Source: QHXQ01 sp036389395 (GTDB taxonomy: Bacteria; Acidobacteriota; Blastocatellia; Pyrinomonadales; Pyrinomonadaceae). From it: DNA of 64,000 nt. Location: positions 58,104-122,103 of the forward strand of contig DASVPY010000043.1 in assembly GCA_036389395.1 (NCBI GenBank). The letters run 5' to 3'. The translations under genes were made by a program, and so were the position numbers. Positions 27,760-37,609 of this stretch are shown here, one piece after another. Every line of letters starts with the position of its first letter. Within the stretch, counting starts at the first letter, position 1. The notes below the pieces were generated by a model. It saw nothing but the letters and a program-made list of their open reading frames with translations. It was not told the DNA's origin and searched no databases.

Positions 27760-27922
27760 GATTCTTCCCTTTTCGGAGTGACACTATGACGGAGCGGCGT
27801 AACGCCGGCACAGACTCGCGCCGGGCGAATGCGATTCAAGCTAACTCGCAAGGGGAAGCATTAAAGCCCTGCTACCGAAGGGGCGGGTTGAATGAGTTGT
27901 TATGCGCCGCCGACGCAACGCA

Positions 27923-28195
27923 CTATGCGGCCGGACGAATTTTTTCTTTCAGCATTTCACTCACCAACTGACTCACGGCGATGCCGCGTTTTTGCGCCTG
28001 CTCGGCGAGCGCCTTCATTAACTCCTCATCAATCTCCACTTCATAGCGGCGACGTTTCAACGCCGCTGCGACGGCGACGGTCTCAAAGCTATCTAAATAA
28101 TCCGCCGTGTCGTGCGTCTCCCAGAAGTCCGCCGCCTCCTCGTAGCTGGCGAACTCTTCCGGGATCGGCTCAACCTGCTTCCGCTTGTCGCTCAT
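27923..28195 (-). CDS. CopG/BrnA-type antitoxin, orphan
   Basis: 90 aa. N-terminal segment EEFASYEEAADFWETHDTADYLDSFE is typical of a large CopG-like antitoxin group, and the C-terminal ribbon-helix-helix is RRRYEVEIDEELMKALAEQAQKRGIAVSQLVSEMLKEKI. Such proteins bind operator DNA and neutralise a BrnT/RelE-like toxin, usually encoded just upstream. Here no toxin ORF lies on either side; the upstream neighbour is a secreted protein. Its base composition is AT-richer than the flanks, suggesting acquired DNA. Without a toxin it might work only as a regulator. Confidence 0.82.
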   Translation of the reverse strand: MSDKRKQVEPIPEEFASYEEAADFWETHDTADYLDSFETVAVAAALKRRRYEVEIDEELMKALAEQAQKRGIAVSQLVSEMLKEKIRPAA

Positions 28196-28267
28196 AATAC
28201 CTTCTCTCAGCCTCCGTCTCCTCCTTACGGATGAAGGTTAAACTTCACCCCAATATGCTGCGTTAAG

Positions 28268-28879
28268 TCACTGCCTAAACACCCTTTTCAGCGGTCGCCT
28301 GCTCAAGACGAATTGCTTACCATCCCAACGGTAATTAAGGGTAGCTATATACTCCGGGCAGCAGTGAGGACCATCAGCGTACCAGTCGATCAGGACAGCG
28401 CCGCTTCGGATTTTTAGGCCCTTGTCAGTGGGGCTCCAAAGAGTTCCATTCGGAAAGTAATGCTTATAGTCGGCAACCATTCCCTTCAATTCACCAAGTA
28501 GCACAACTTGGCCGTCTCGCATGGTGTAGATAAGGAACTCATCCAGGCCGTAATTCCACGAGGCCACGCCACAAACATTGTGAACGATTGCCTCATCATC
28601 GCCGTCCCCAGTTATGTCACCGTAAATAGTCTCATTAACAGCGAAATAAGCCTCGTCGTCACCGCTTCCTTGTTTAAACTCACGGTTCTTCACGCTCACA
28701 GTTTTACCGAGGCCGACACCCTCGCCACACAATGAAGTTGGGTAAGTAAAGTTTAAGAAATCAACGCGCCGCATCGGACTTCTCGCGTTTGATTTTTGAA
28801 TAGCTGTGCCAGTCCGTCTTTGTCCGGATGTTGGGGCGAAGGTGGATAGTACGATCAAAAAGATCATAACTTGCTTCAT
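28268..28879 (-). CDS. secreted protein of unknown function, low GC
   Basis: 203 aa. A signal peptide (MKQVMIFLIVLSTFAPTSGQ) precedes a mature domain with a Ca-binding-like loop, DITGDGDDEAIV, as in FG-GAP or EF-hand-like repeats. DEFLIYTMRDGQVVLLGEL and YADGPHCCPEYIATLNYRWDGKQFVLSRR follow. Similar short secreted proteins occur next to antitoxins in mobile gene pools, but I cannot name a family. GC content is clearly below its neighbours, with many A/T third positions, so recent transfer is likely. Together with the antitoxin it forms a patch of about 1 kb. Confidence 0.72.
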   Translation of the reverse strand: MKQVMIFLIVLSTFAPTSGQRRTGTAIQKSNARSPMRRVDFLNFTYPTSLCGEGVGLGKTVSVKNREFKQGSGDDEAYFAVNETIYGDITGDGDDEAIVHNVCGVASWNYGLDEFLIYTMRDGQVVLLGELKGMVADYKHYFPNGTLWSPTDKGLKIRSGAVLIDWYADGPHCCPEYIATLNYRWDGKQFVLSRRPLKRVFRQ

Positions 28880-29001
28880 CGTTTCTCTCCATCAGCTACA
28901 GTAAAGCGCCGACGCCTAACGCTTACTAGGCCGCAATCGCTTCCGCCGGATTATACCGCAGCGAGAGTTATTTTTTGGGGGTGGCTGGAAACGCCTGCGC
29001 G

Positions 29002-30849
29002 TCAGCGGATGCGGGTCATCTGTCGCCAGAAGAAGCGGCCGAGGCGGGAGAAGGCGTTGCGGTTGTTGGCGTTGGGTTGTTCGGGGGTGATGCCGAGGGC
29101 GGCGGCGAGTTGGGGGTTGGGCGGGGCGATGTCTTCGTCGCCGTGGCGCTCGGAGAGCCAGCGGTCGAAGGTGCGGATGACGGTGCGGCGCTGCGCGACG
29201 GGCGCTTCGGCGACGAACGCGCCGCGCAGGTCGTCGAGTTCCGCGACCTCGAAGCGGTTCGCCTCGCCGTAGCGCCGGAGCGCCGTGAAGACGCGCTCGC
29301 CGCCCAGGAGTTTTTCCAGCGCCTCGAAGAGCAGCGCGCCTTTCGCCGAGACGATGGCGGCGTACTGGAACGAGTTGCGGTACTCGCGCGCGGCGCGGTC
29401 GGCCGCCATGTCGTCGCCGCCGAACGTGCGGTAGATTTCGTAGACGCCGCGCAGTTGATCGTCGCGCATCTGCGCGGCCCGTTCGGGGCCGTAGGTCTCG
29501 CGGTAGTAAAGAAGCGCCGACCAGTGCGCGAGCGCCTCGTCCAAGACGGGCGTGCGTTCGGGCGCGCTGCCCACGGTCATGCCCCACCACTGGTGCGCGA
29601 TCATGTGCGCGACCGTGAACTCAAGACTGTCTTCGACCGACGCGCGCTGCTCGCGCACCAACTCCGGCAGGTTGCGCATCGCGGGCGCGTCGAAGTCCAC
29701 GTAGAACGCGCTGGCGATGACCGACAGGTTGGCGAACTCGGCGCTGCCCAAGCCCGCGACGAGCGGCGCTTCCGTCACCGTCACCGCCGGGTAGGGCAGC
29801 GGCCCGAAGCGCGCGCTGAACAGGCGCACGGCCGCCGTCGCCACTTCGAGCGCGCGCCGGCCCGTCTTCTCGTGCTCCGTTGTCCAGACGGAGCGCACGC
29901 GCACGCCGGCCACCTGGCGCTCATCTGATCTGAGCGCGCGCCCGGCGAGGACGGCGAAGTTGCGCAGGTTCGTGCCCGCGAAGCGGCGCGGCACTTGGGC
30001 GCGCGCGTCGGGCGCACTCGCGCGCGTATCGGGCGCACTCGTCTTCACATCAGACGCACTCGCGCCTGATGTGAAGAGCGCCACGTCGGCGGGCGCGTTG
30101 ATCGTCACGTCGTAGTCGGCGGTTTCGGTGAAGAGCAGGTCGCCGACGCTGGCGCGCACCTCGCGCTGCCAGTCGCCGCCGTCGCGCACGGCGAGCACGG
30201 GGTAGGCCGCGCCGAGCAGCATGATGCCGCGCGCGCGGAAGTTGAGTTCGCGCGCGCGCCGCGCCTCGCGCGTGTCGCGCAAGGCCGCGCCCACCTGCTG
30301 GACGACGTGCGCCGGCAGGCTCGTCTCGTCCGGGTCAATCTCAGGCACGTTGCCGGAGAAGCTTAACTCCAACTCGGTCGCGCCGCCCGGCGGCACGGGT
30401 TCGCGCAAGGAGACGCGCAGCACCATCGCCTGTTCGTCGAGCGCGTAAGCGAGCGGCGGCCCGGCGGGCGCGGCGCGCACGCCGTCGAGCGTGAGCCGCG
30501 GCTCGTCGGCGGCCTGCGCGTCTTCGTCGCCGCCGGGCGTAGGCGTTGTGGCGCGCGGCGCGTCGTTGCTGCGCAGGTTCGGGTAGAGGTGGAAGTAGAC
30601 GACCGAGGCGGGCTTCGTGTCGCGGTTGATCCAGCGGACGCGCTCCGTGCCGTTGTAGCTGCGTCCGTCGAAGTCGAGCGCCAACTCGATCCGGTAGAGC
30701 ACGCGCGGAGCCGCGCCGTCCGCCTGGCGCGCGCGCGCACCGACCACACACGCGAGCGCGGCGCACGCGAGCGACAGACAGAGGCCGGCGCGGCGGCACG
30801 TCGAGCCGCGCGGCCGGCGGACTCCGGCGCTGTGGCGTGCAGACTTCAT
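29002..30849 (-). CDS. exported M1-family metallopeptidase-like protein, catalytic Glu replaced
   Basis: 615 aa. Signal peptide (to about residue 40), an N-terminal beta-sandwich (VLYRIELALDFDGRSYNGTERVRWINRD...VVYFHLYPNL) and a thermolysin-like catalytic domain. The zinc motif reads HMIAHQWWG with His415, His419 and, 18 residues later, Glu438 (LDEALAHWS), so all three zinc ligands are kept. The catalytic Glu of HEXXH is Met416, encoded by an unambiguous ATG (CAT on the plus strand at 29602-29604). This predicts a zinc-binding but weakly active or inactive protein. ATG 30849 is the likely start; TATATA on the minus strand near 30880 may be its -10. It is a distant paralogue of the protein at 15202-17400. 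Confidence 0.86.
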   Translation of the reverse strand: MKSARHSAGVRRPRGSTCRRAGLCLSLACAALACVVGARARQADGAAPRVLYRIELALDFDGRSYNGTERVRWINRDTKPASVVYFHLYPNLRSNDAPRATTPTPGGDEDAQAADEPRLTLDGVRAAPAGPPLAYALDEQAMVLRVSLREPVPPGGATELELSFSGNVPEIDPDETSLPAHVVQQVGAALRDTREARRARELNFRARGIMLLGAAYPVLAVRDGGDWQREVRASVGDLLFTETADYDVTINAPADVALFTSGASASDVKTSAPDTRASAPDARAQVPRRFAGTNLRNFAVLAGRALRSDERQVAGVRVRSVWTTEHEKTGRRALEVATAAVRLFSARFGPLPYPAVTVTEAPLVAGLGSAEFANLSVIASAFYVDFDAPAMRNLPELVREQRASVEDSLEFTVAHMIAHQWWGMTVGSAPERTPVLDEALAHWSALLYYRETYGPERAAQMRDDQLRGVYEIYRTFGGDDMAADRAAREYRNSFQYAAIVSAKGALLFEALEKLLGGERVFTALRRYGEANRFEVAELDDLRGAFVAEAPVAQRRTVIRTFDRWLSERHGDEDIAPPNPQLAAALGITPEQPNANNRNAFSRLGRFFWRQMTRIR

Positions 30850-30946
30850 GCTGACGGGCTGGGGCAACCGAAGAGAAGTATATAAGCGGACGGCACGCAC
30901 GAGGTCAACCGGAACTCACACCAGAGTGCTGTGCCGGCAGAAAAGA

Positions 30947-31009
30947 TCAACACAGAGGCACAGAGTTCTTAACTGTGTCCTCCGTGTACCCTCTGTGTAC
31001 TCTGTGCGA
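30947..31009. repeat. long-unit hairpin, CACAGAG family
   Basis: AACACAGAGGCACAGAG (30947-30966) against CTGTGTCCTCCGTGTACCCTCTGTG-type units (30973-31008) around a TTCTTAA loop. It lies between two minus-strand genes, the HEAT-cyclophilin and the M1-like gene. Confidence 0.82.
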
Positions 31010-31044
31010 GACCGGCCGCACGCCGCACCGAACCGCCGAACGAC

Positions 31045-33336
31045 TCAACGCGTGCGGCGCGGCTTGGGCTGCGCGGGCGGGCCTTCGGTGACGTTAACGC
31101 TGCGGATGCGGTCGCCGCGGGCGATGCGATCCACGACCTCTTGACCTTGCGTGACGCGGCCGAAGACCGTGTAGCCGCCGTCGAGGTGCGGCTGCGGCGC
31201 GTGCGTGACGAACCACTGCGAGCCGCCCGTGTCCTTGCCCGACAGCGCCATGCCGACCGCGCCGCGCCCGTACGACACCTGGTTGATCTCGCAGCGAATC
31301 TGGTAGCCGGGGCCGCCGTTGCCGTCGCCGCGCGGGTCGCCCCCCTGGATGACGAAGTTCGGCACGACGCGGTGGAACGCCACGTCGTCGAAGAAGCCGC
31401 GCCGCGCCAGCGCGACGAAGTTGTCCACCGTCAGCGGCGCGACCGCCGGCAGCAGCTCGATGGTGAACTCGCCCTTGTCGGTCTTCACCACGGCCTGCAC
31501 GCGCTGCGCGGCGCGGGCCAGCGCGCGCTTGTAGTCGGCGGGCCGGTTGCGCGTCGCCACGGTCTGGTTGCGCGCCTCGTCCGTGCCGCCCGCGTGTGCG
31601 TCGGCGAGGAGCGTGGCGGCGCGGCGGCGCACGAGGTAGTCGGGCGCGTCGAGCGTCGTGCGGAGGGCGGCGAGCGCCGGCTCGCTCTTCTGCTTGGCGA
31701 GCGCGTCGAGGATGGCGAGCGTGGCGTCGTTGAGCGAGTCGTGGAGCGCGACGGGCAGCGCGGCGGCGAGCGCGCGCGCCGTGTCGCTGTCGGGCGGCAA
31801 CTCGGCCAGGAGGCCTGCGGCCGTGGCGCGCACGATCACGTCCGGCGATTTGAGTTGCGCGCGCAGGAGCGGCGCGAGGTCGGAGGGCTTGTAGGCGGCG
31901 ACGCCGTTGAGCACGTCGGGCACGGCGAGCGGGGCCGTCGCGTTGTCGCTCAGGAGCGCGCGCAGGGCCAGTTGCGCGTCGGCCTGCGCGGTCAACGCAC
32001 TGTTGCCGACCTTCTCGTTCGGCACGCGCGCCAACTCGCCCAACCCCTGCGCGACCGCCGCGACCGACTGCCACGCGAGTTTTGATTCGGCGGGCCGCAG
32101 GAACAGGTTCTTGAACGGCGCTTCGTGCAGGTATTGCGTCGGCGCGACGCGCGCGAACGCGATTTCGAGTTCGGGCGCGCTGAACTGTTCGCCCTCGCGC
32201 AATGCGCGCAGTAGTTCGAGCGCGCGCGCGTCGGTCGTGCCGGTGAGCAAGCGCCCCAGGGCGGTCGCGATCTCAAGCAACTCGTTCAACTCGGCGGGGT
32301 GCGAGGTGTTCGCCTTGGCGGCGCGGTAGGCGACTAAGAGCGCCGCGCCGCGCCGCGCGAGCGGTTCGGCGGCGCGCGCCTCGTCGAGCGTGGCGAGCGC
32401 GCGCACCGCGCTGACGCGGACGCGCTCGTCCTCGTCTTCGCTCGCGCGCCTGACGAGCGCGTCAACCGACTGCTTGTCTTCGGCCGTGCCGAGCGCGCGC
32501 GCGGCGTTGGCGCGCACGACCGCGTCCGCGTCCGCCGCCAAGAGCGCGCGCAACTGCTCGACGCCGTCTTTCGCACGCAGACGCGCCAGGGCGTTGGCCG
32601 CGTCGGCGCGCACGCGCGCGTCGGGCGCGTTGAGGTAGAGCGCCAACACCTTGCCAGCGTCGGCGGGCCGCGCGCGCAGGGCGGCCGTCAAGCCGAGCAG
32701 TTCGACGTTGCGCGCCGCCGCGACGGCCGCCGCGTTACTCGCGGGCGGGGCCGCCTGTCGCCGCGCCACCGTCAGCGTGTTTAAGATCGCCTCGCCGATT
32801 GATTTCTTGCGCGCCTCTTCGCCGGCCGGCAGCGCGGCGGCAATCTTGCCGAGCGCCTCGACAGCGCGGCCGCGCACCGTCGCCGACTGGCTGGTGCGCA
32901 AGGCTTCGAGGAGCGCGGCCGCGGCCGCGCCCGACTCGATCTCGCCGAGCGCGAAGGCGGCCATGGCGCGCACGCTCACGTCTTCGTCCTGACGCAGCAG
33001 CGCGACGAGCGGCGCGACCGCGCCTTCGTCGCCGATGCGGCCGGCGGCGAGCGCGGCGCGGCTGCGCACGGCCGGGCTTTTGGCGGCGAGCAGCGCGCCG
33101 AGATCGGACGCGTCCCAGCGGCGCTCGTCCTCGGCGCGCATGATGCGCAGCATGATCTCTTCGGCCTGCGCGCCGGGCTTCGGCTTCGCCGGGGCGGCGG
33201 CGCGCGGCTTCGGCTTCGGCGTGGTGGCGGCGGGCGTTTGTTGCGCGCGCACCGACGGCGCGCAGCACAGAGCGCAGAGCAACAGCGCGGGCGCGCCGCG
33301 CCGCACGCGCGCGCGATAGACTTCCGTGTTCAGCAT
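31045..33336 (-). CDS. exported HEAT-repeat / cyclophilin fusion (peptidyl-prolyl isomerase)
   Basis: 763 aa. After a signal peptide and a Lys/Pro/Ala-rich linker, residues of about 80-590 are HEAT/PBS-lyase-type helical repeats (SPAVRSRAALAAGRIGDEGAVAPLVALLRQDEDVSVRAMAAFALGEI and many more). The C-terminal 165 residues are a cyclophilin domain: VAFHRVVPNFVIQGGDPRGDGNGGPGYQI and GMALSGKDTGGSQWFVTHAPQPHLDGGYTVFGRV hold the catalytic Arg and the binding Phe/Gln/His residues. It is a predicted periplasmic proline isomerase carried on a solenoid that could present clients. Two internal repeat arrays flank a less regular part around residues 380-470. The client is unknown. Confidence 0.93.
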   Translation of the reverse strand: MLNTEVYRARVRRGAPALLLCALCCAPSVRAQQTPAATTPKPKPRAAAPAKPKPGAQAEEIMLRIMRAEDERRWDASDLGALLAAKSPAVRSRAALAAGRIGDEGAVAPLVALLRQDEDVSVRAMAAFALGEIESGAAAAALLEALRTSQSATVRGRAVEALGKIAAALPAGEEARKKSIGEAILNTLTVARRQAAPPASNAAAVAAARNVELLGLTAALRARPADAGKVLALYLNAPDARVRADAANALARLRAKDGVEQLRALLAADADAVVRANAARALGTAEDKQSVDALVRRASEDEDERVRVSAVRALATLDEARAAEPLARRGAALLVAYRAAKANTSHPAELNELLEIATALGRLLTGTTDARALELLRALREGEQFSAPELEIAFARVAPTQYLHEAPFKNLFLRPAESKLAWQSVAAVAQGLGELARVPNEKVGNSALTAQADAQLALRALLSDNATAPLAVPDVLNGVAAYKPSDLAPLLRAQLKSPDVIVRATAAGLLAELPPDSDTARALAAALPVALHDSLNDATLAILDALAKQKSEPALAALRTTLDAPDYLVRRRAATLLADAHAGGTDEARNQTVATRNRPADYKRALARAAQRVQAVVKTDKGEFTIELLPAVAPLTVDNFVALARRGFFDDVAFHRVVPNFVIQGGDPRGDGNGGPGYQIRCEINQVSYGRGAVGMALSGKDTGGSQWFVTHAPQPHLDGGYTVFGRVTQGQEVVDRIARGDRIRSVNVTEGPPAQPKPRRTR

Positions 33337-33479
33337 CGGCTCTGACAGACTCGACGGTTAATTAAGACGGGTTGCGCCGCGCCGCTCGGTCGAGCAAGAG
33401 ACCGGCGGGCGCGGCGGCGCTTAATGTATCAAGACCGCGCCGGGTTGCAAAGGCAGGCGGGTTCGCGCGCGCCGCGTCT

Positions 33480-35567
33480 TCAGTCCGCCGCCGCGACGCG
33501 TTCGACTTCGACGAGGGCGTCGTAGAAGGTCGCGCCGCCGCCCATGTCCGTGAGCGCCTGCGCGGTCAGTTGGTTGACGTTGACGCCGCCCGGCGAGAGC
33601 TTGTTCCACCAGACCGAGGGCGCGACGGCGACGCCCGCGCGCGCGCGCGTCGTCACGACCGCGAACAACTCGCACGCGCCGCGGTCGTTGAACAGGCGCA
33701 CGCGGTCGCCGTCCGCGATGCCGCGCGCGCCGGCATCCGCCGGGTTGATCTCGACGAAGGGCCGCCGCTCCTGGCGCAGTTGCTTCGGCAGGTTGGCGAA
33801 GCTGGAATTGAGGAAGGCGTGCGCCGCCGGGCTGACGAGCGCGAGCGGGTAACGCGCGGCGAGTGCGGGCGCGCTCGCGCGCGACTCGCGCGGCGGGATG
33901 AACTCCGGCACGCCCGGCAGACCTTGCGCCGCCAGCGCCTCGGAGTACAGCTCGCACTTGCCCGACGCGGTCGGGAAGCCGCCCGCCGCGAACGGCGCGA
34001 ACTCCGCCGCCACGTTCAGCCGCGCCCAGCCGCGCGCGCGCAACAGTTCGAGCGTGATGCCTGCGAGCGCCGGATGATCTGCGGCGAGCGCCTGCCGCGC
34101 GATCTCTTCGTCGGAATCCTTGAAGCAGCTTTCGTTGAAGCCGAGCCGCGCGGCGAGCAGGCGGAAGACTTCCGTGTTCGGCTTGGCCTCGTGGAGCGGC
34201 GCAATCGCCGGCTCGTTCACGGTGAGATAAAGATGTCCGTAAGCCTTGTGCAGATCGAAGTGTTCGAGCTGCGTCGTTGCCGGCAGCACGATGTCCGCGT
34301 AGTCGCACGTGTCGGTCATGAACTGCTCGTGGACGACGGTGAACAGATCGTCTCGCCGCAGGCCGGCGAGCACCTGCGCCTGATCGGGCGCGACCGCGGC
34401 CGGGTTCGAGTTGTAGACGTAGAGCGCGCGCACGGGCGGATCGTTAAGCGCGGTGAGCGCGTCGCCGAGTTGCGACATGTTGACGGTGCGCGGGCGCGGG
34501 TCGGGGATCAGATCGGGGCGTTCGAGCGCGGCGTAGTCGAGCGGGAACGAGCCGCTCGACGAGAGCAGCACGCCGCCCGCGGCGTCGCGCCAAGCGCCGG
34601 TGACGGCGGGCAGGCAACTGATCGTGCGCACGGCCATGCCGCCGCCCGCGTGGCGCTGCAAGCCGTAGTTCATGCGTATGACCGCGGGCCGCGTGGTCGC
34701 GTACTCGCGCGCGAGCCGCACGACCGTCTCGGCTTCGACGCCGCAAAGCTCCGCGACGCGCGCCGGTGCGTACTCGCGCGCCTGCCGCCGCAAGTCGTCC
34801 GCGCCGACCGTGTGGCGATCTAAGTAGTCTCTATCCTCAAGCCCTTCGGCGAAGATGACGTGCATCAGCCCCAGCGCGAAGGCCGCGTCCGTGCCGGGCA
34901 GCAGGGCGACGTGCTCGTCGCAATCGTCGGCGGTGCGCGTGCGGCGCGGATCAATGGCGACGACGCGCGCGCCCTTGTGCTTCGCCGCGAGCACGAACGG
35001 CCAGAGGTGGACGTTGCTCGTGACGGTGTTCGTGCCCCAGAGCAGGATGAGGCGCGCGTCGGCGAAGCGCTCCGGGTCTGTGCCGACGCGCGTGCCGACG
35101 GTGGCGTCGTAGCCGGCCGCGCCGGCCGAGGCGCAGATGGTGCGATCCAGCAGCGACGCGCCGAGCCGGTTGAAGAAGCGCCGATCCATTGACTGCGACT
35201 GCACCAGCCCCATCGTGCCGCAGTAGCTGTAAGGCAGAATCGTCTCCGCGCCCTCGTCCGACTCGGCGAGCGCGGCGAAGCGGGCCGCGATCTCGTCTAG
35301 CGCTTCGGCCCAACTGATCGGCGCAAAGCGCCCTGCGCCCTTCGCGCCCGTGCGGCGCAGGCAGGTCTGGACGCGTTCGGGGCTGTGCGTGCGCTCGTGG
35401 TAGTTGGCGACCTTGGTGCAGAGCGTGCCGCGCGTGAACGGGTGCGCGGGGTCGCCCGCGACGCGCACCGCGCGCCCGCCTTCGACCGTGACCAGCATCG
35501 CGCACGTGTCCGGGCAGTCGTGCGGGCACGCCGCGCGCACTATTCGTTGCTCAACCGCAGTGCTCAT
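33480..35567 (-). CDS. molybdopterin-dependent oxidoreductase, DMSO-reductase family
   Basis: 695 aa. The N-terminal 4Fe-4S motif is CPHDCPDTCAMLVTV...GTLCTK, followed by the bis-MGD domains (ISWAEALDEIAARFA; SQSMDRRFFNRLGAS; LLWGTNTVTSN; VVAIDPRRTRTADDCDEHVALLPGTDAAFALGLMHVI). The C-terminal molydopterin dinucleotide-binding domain starts near 580. No Tat or Sec signal precedes the cluster, so it is probably cytoplasmic. The Mo-ligand residue cannot be assigned by eye. Relatives are often annotated formate dehydrogenase-like or 'anaerobic DMSO reductase chain A'. GGAAGGA before ATG 35567 sets the start. It is divergent from the SufR-like gene across 131 bp. No electron-transfer subunits are adjacent. 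Confidence 0.92.
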   Translation of the reverse strand: MSTAVEQRIVRAACPHDCPDTCAMLVTVEGGRAVRVAGDPAHPFTRGTLCTKVANYHERTHSPERVQTCLRRTGAKGAGRFAPISWAEALDEIAARFAALAESDEGAETILPYSYCGTMGLVQSQSMDRRFFNRLGASLLDRTICASAGAAGYDATVGTRVGTDPERFADARLILLWGTNTVTSNVHLWPFVLAAKHKGARVVAIDPRRTRTADDCDEHVALLPGTDAAFALGLMHVIFAEGLEDRDYLDRHTVGADDLRRQAREYAPARVAELCGVEAETVVRLAREYATTRPAVIRMNYGLQRHAGGGMAVRTISCLPAVTGAWRDAAGGVLLSSSGSFPLDYAALERPDLIPDPRPRTVNMSQLGDALTALNDPPVRALYVYNSNPAAVAPDQAQVLAGLRRDDLFTVVHEQFMTDTCDYADIVLPATTQLEHFDLHKAYGHLYLTVNEPAIAPLHEAKPNTEVFRLLAARLGFNESCFKDSDEEIARQALAADHPALAGITLELLRARGWARLNVAAEFAPFAAGGFPTASGKCELYSEALAAQGLPGVPEFIPPRESRASAPALAARYPLALVSPAAHAFLNSSFANLPKQLRQERRPFVEINPADAGARGIADGDRVRLFNDRGACELFAVVTTRARAGVAVAPSVWWNKLSPGGVNVNQLTAQALTDMGGGATFYDALVEVERVAAAD

Positions 35568-35661
35568 ATTCGTCCTTCCGCCCGCGCCAAGAGTAAGCGC
35601 GCGCCGCGCACTTTGCCAAGCGGCGGCCGCGGTTTCGGCGCATGATAAAACAACCGCGCGG

Positions 35662-35698
35662 TTGACAAAAGCCGCAGCCGGCAAGTAGCATCGGGGGC
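35662..35698 (+). promoter_or_regulatory. sigma70-type promoter of the SufR-like gene, leaderless start
   Basis: TTGACA (35662-35667), an 18-bp spacer and TAGCAT (35686-35691). The GTG start is only 7 nt past the -10, so transcription should begin at or within a nucleotide or two of the start codon. Confidence 0.7.
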
Positions 35699-36352
35699 GT
35701 GGTGGCACAGCTTAACAGCGTGGTGGGGTCGGCGCGCGGGCGCGTCGTCAGCGTGCTGCGCGCGCGCGGCGGGCTGGCGGCGGACGAGCTGGCGGCCGAG
35801 CTGGGCGTCTCGAAGCAGTGCGTGCGCAAGCACCTCGACGCGCTGGAGCGCGCGGGCTACGTCGCGCACGCGCCGGAGCGCAAGGAGCGCGGCCGGCCCG
35901 CGCACCGCTACCGCCTGACGCCGAAGGCCGAGGAACTGTTCCCGAAGCGTTACGATCTGTTCGCGCGGGCCGTGCTGCGGCAGGTGGGCGCGGTCTGGGG
36001 CGAGCGGGGCTTGAACGCGGTCTTCTGCGGCTGCGCCGACGAGTTGAGCGCGCGCCTGCGCCCGCAACTTGCCGGTCTCGGCTTCGACGCGCGCGTGCGC
36101 CGGCTGACAGAGACCCTGGGCGAGTTGGGCTACGAGGCGGAGGCGGAGCGGCTGCCGGACGGCTCGTACCTGCTGACGGAGTGGAACTGCCCGCAGGCCG
36201 AGGTGGCGCGCGAGTACCGGCAGTTGTGCGACCGCGAGTTGATCGTCTATCGTGAGTTGCTCGGCACGGAGGTGTTCCGCGAGGCGCGTATGGCGGGCGG
36301 CGCGTCGCGCTGCGCGTACCGCGTGCTGCGGCCCAAGCGCGCGCGGGCTTGA
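35699..36352 (+). CDS. sufR: SufR-like Fe-S-dependent transcriptional regulator
   Basis: 217 aa. An N-terminal winged HTH (ARGRVVSVLRARGGLAADELAAELGVSKQCVRKHLDALERAGYVAHAPERKERGRPAHRYRLT) is followed by a sensor domain. C-terminal cysteines follow the SufR spacing: EWNC, 12 residues, C (REYRQLC), then 27 residues, C (GASRC). This matches the three 4Fe-4S ligands known in cyanobacterial SufR. In that family the holo-protein represses the suf/isc genes. Mrp, an ErpA-type carrier and a ferredoxin follow on the same strand, which fits autoregulated Fe-S assembly. GTG 35699 lies just behind the -10 box. An extra CGC motif near residue 108 is also present. Confidence 0.86.
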   Translation: MVAQLNSVVGSARGRVVSVLRARGGLAADELAAELGVSKQCVRKHLDALERAGYVAHAPERKERGRPAHRYRLTPKAEELFPKRYDLFARAVLRQVGAVWGERGLNAVFCGCADELSARLRPQLAGLGFDARVRRLTETLGELGYEAEAERLPDGSYLLTEWNCPQAEVAREYRQLCDRELIVYRELLGTEVFREARMAGGASRCAYRVLRPKRARA

Positions 36353-36407
36353 TCGAAGCGCGTCGAATTAAAAGCTCGATCCGATTGTGATATTCAGAAA
36401 GAAGACT

Positions 36408-37490
<1,083 letters not shown>

Positions 37491-37572
37491 AGCGATTTGC
37501 GATTTTAGATTTTTGCTTTGCGATTGGTCTGACGGCAATCAAAAATCTAAAATCGCAAATCTAAAATTTGAT
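37491..37572. repeat. heptad-repeat hairpin, AAAATCG family
   Basis: GCGATTT/GCGATTT/TAGATTT/TTGCTTT heptads (37491-37526) face AAAATCT/AAAATCG/CAAATCT/AAAATTT heptads (37538-37570) around GTCTGACGG. AT-rich, between mrp and the ErpA-type gene; the left arm overlaps the last codon region of mrp by a few bases. Confidence 0.85.
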
Positions 37573-37609
37573 AAGCAAAACAAGCAGAACTTAAAGGAGA
37601 GAGAAGACG

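Noticed and set aside
27786..27971. 61-aa plus-strand open frame in the low-GC patch
   Set aside because: It covers the possible attC-like site and overlaps the antitoxin 3' end; no homology seen.
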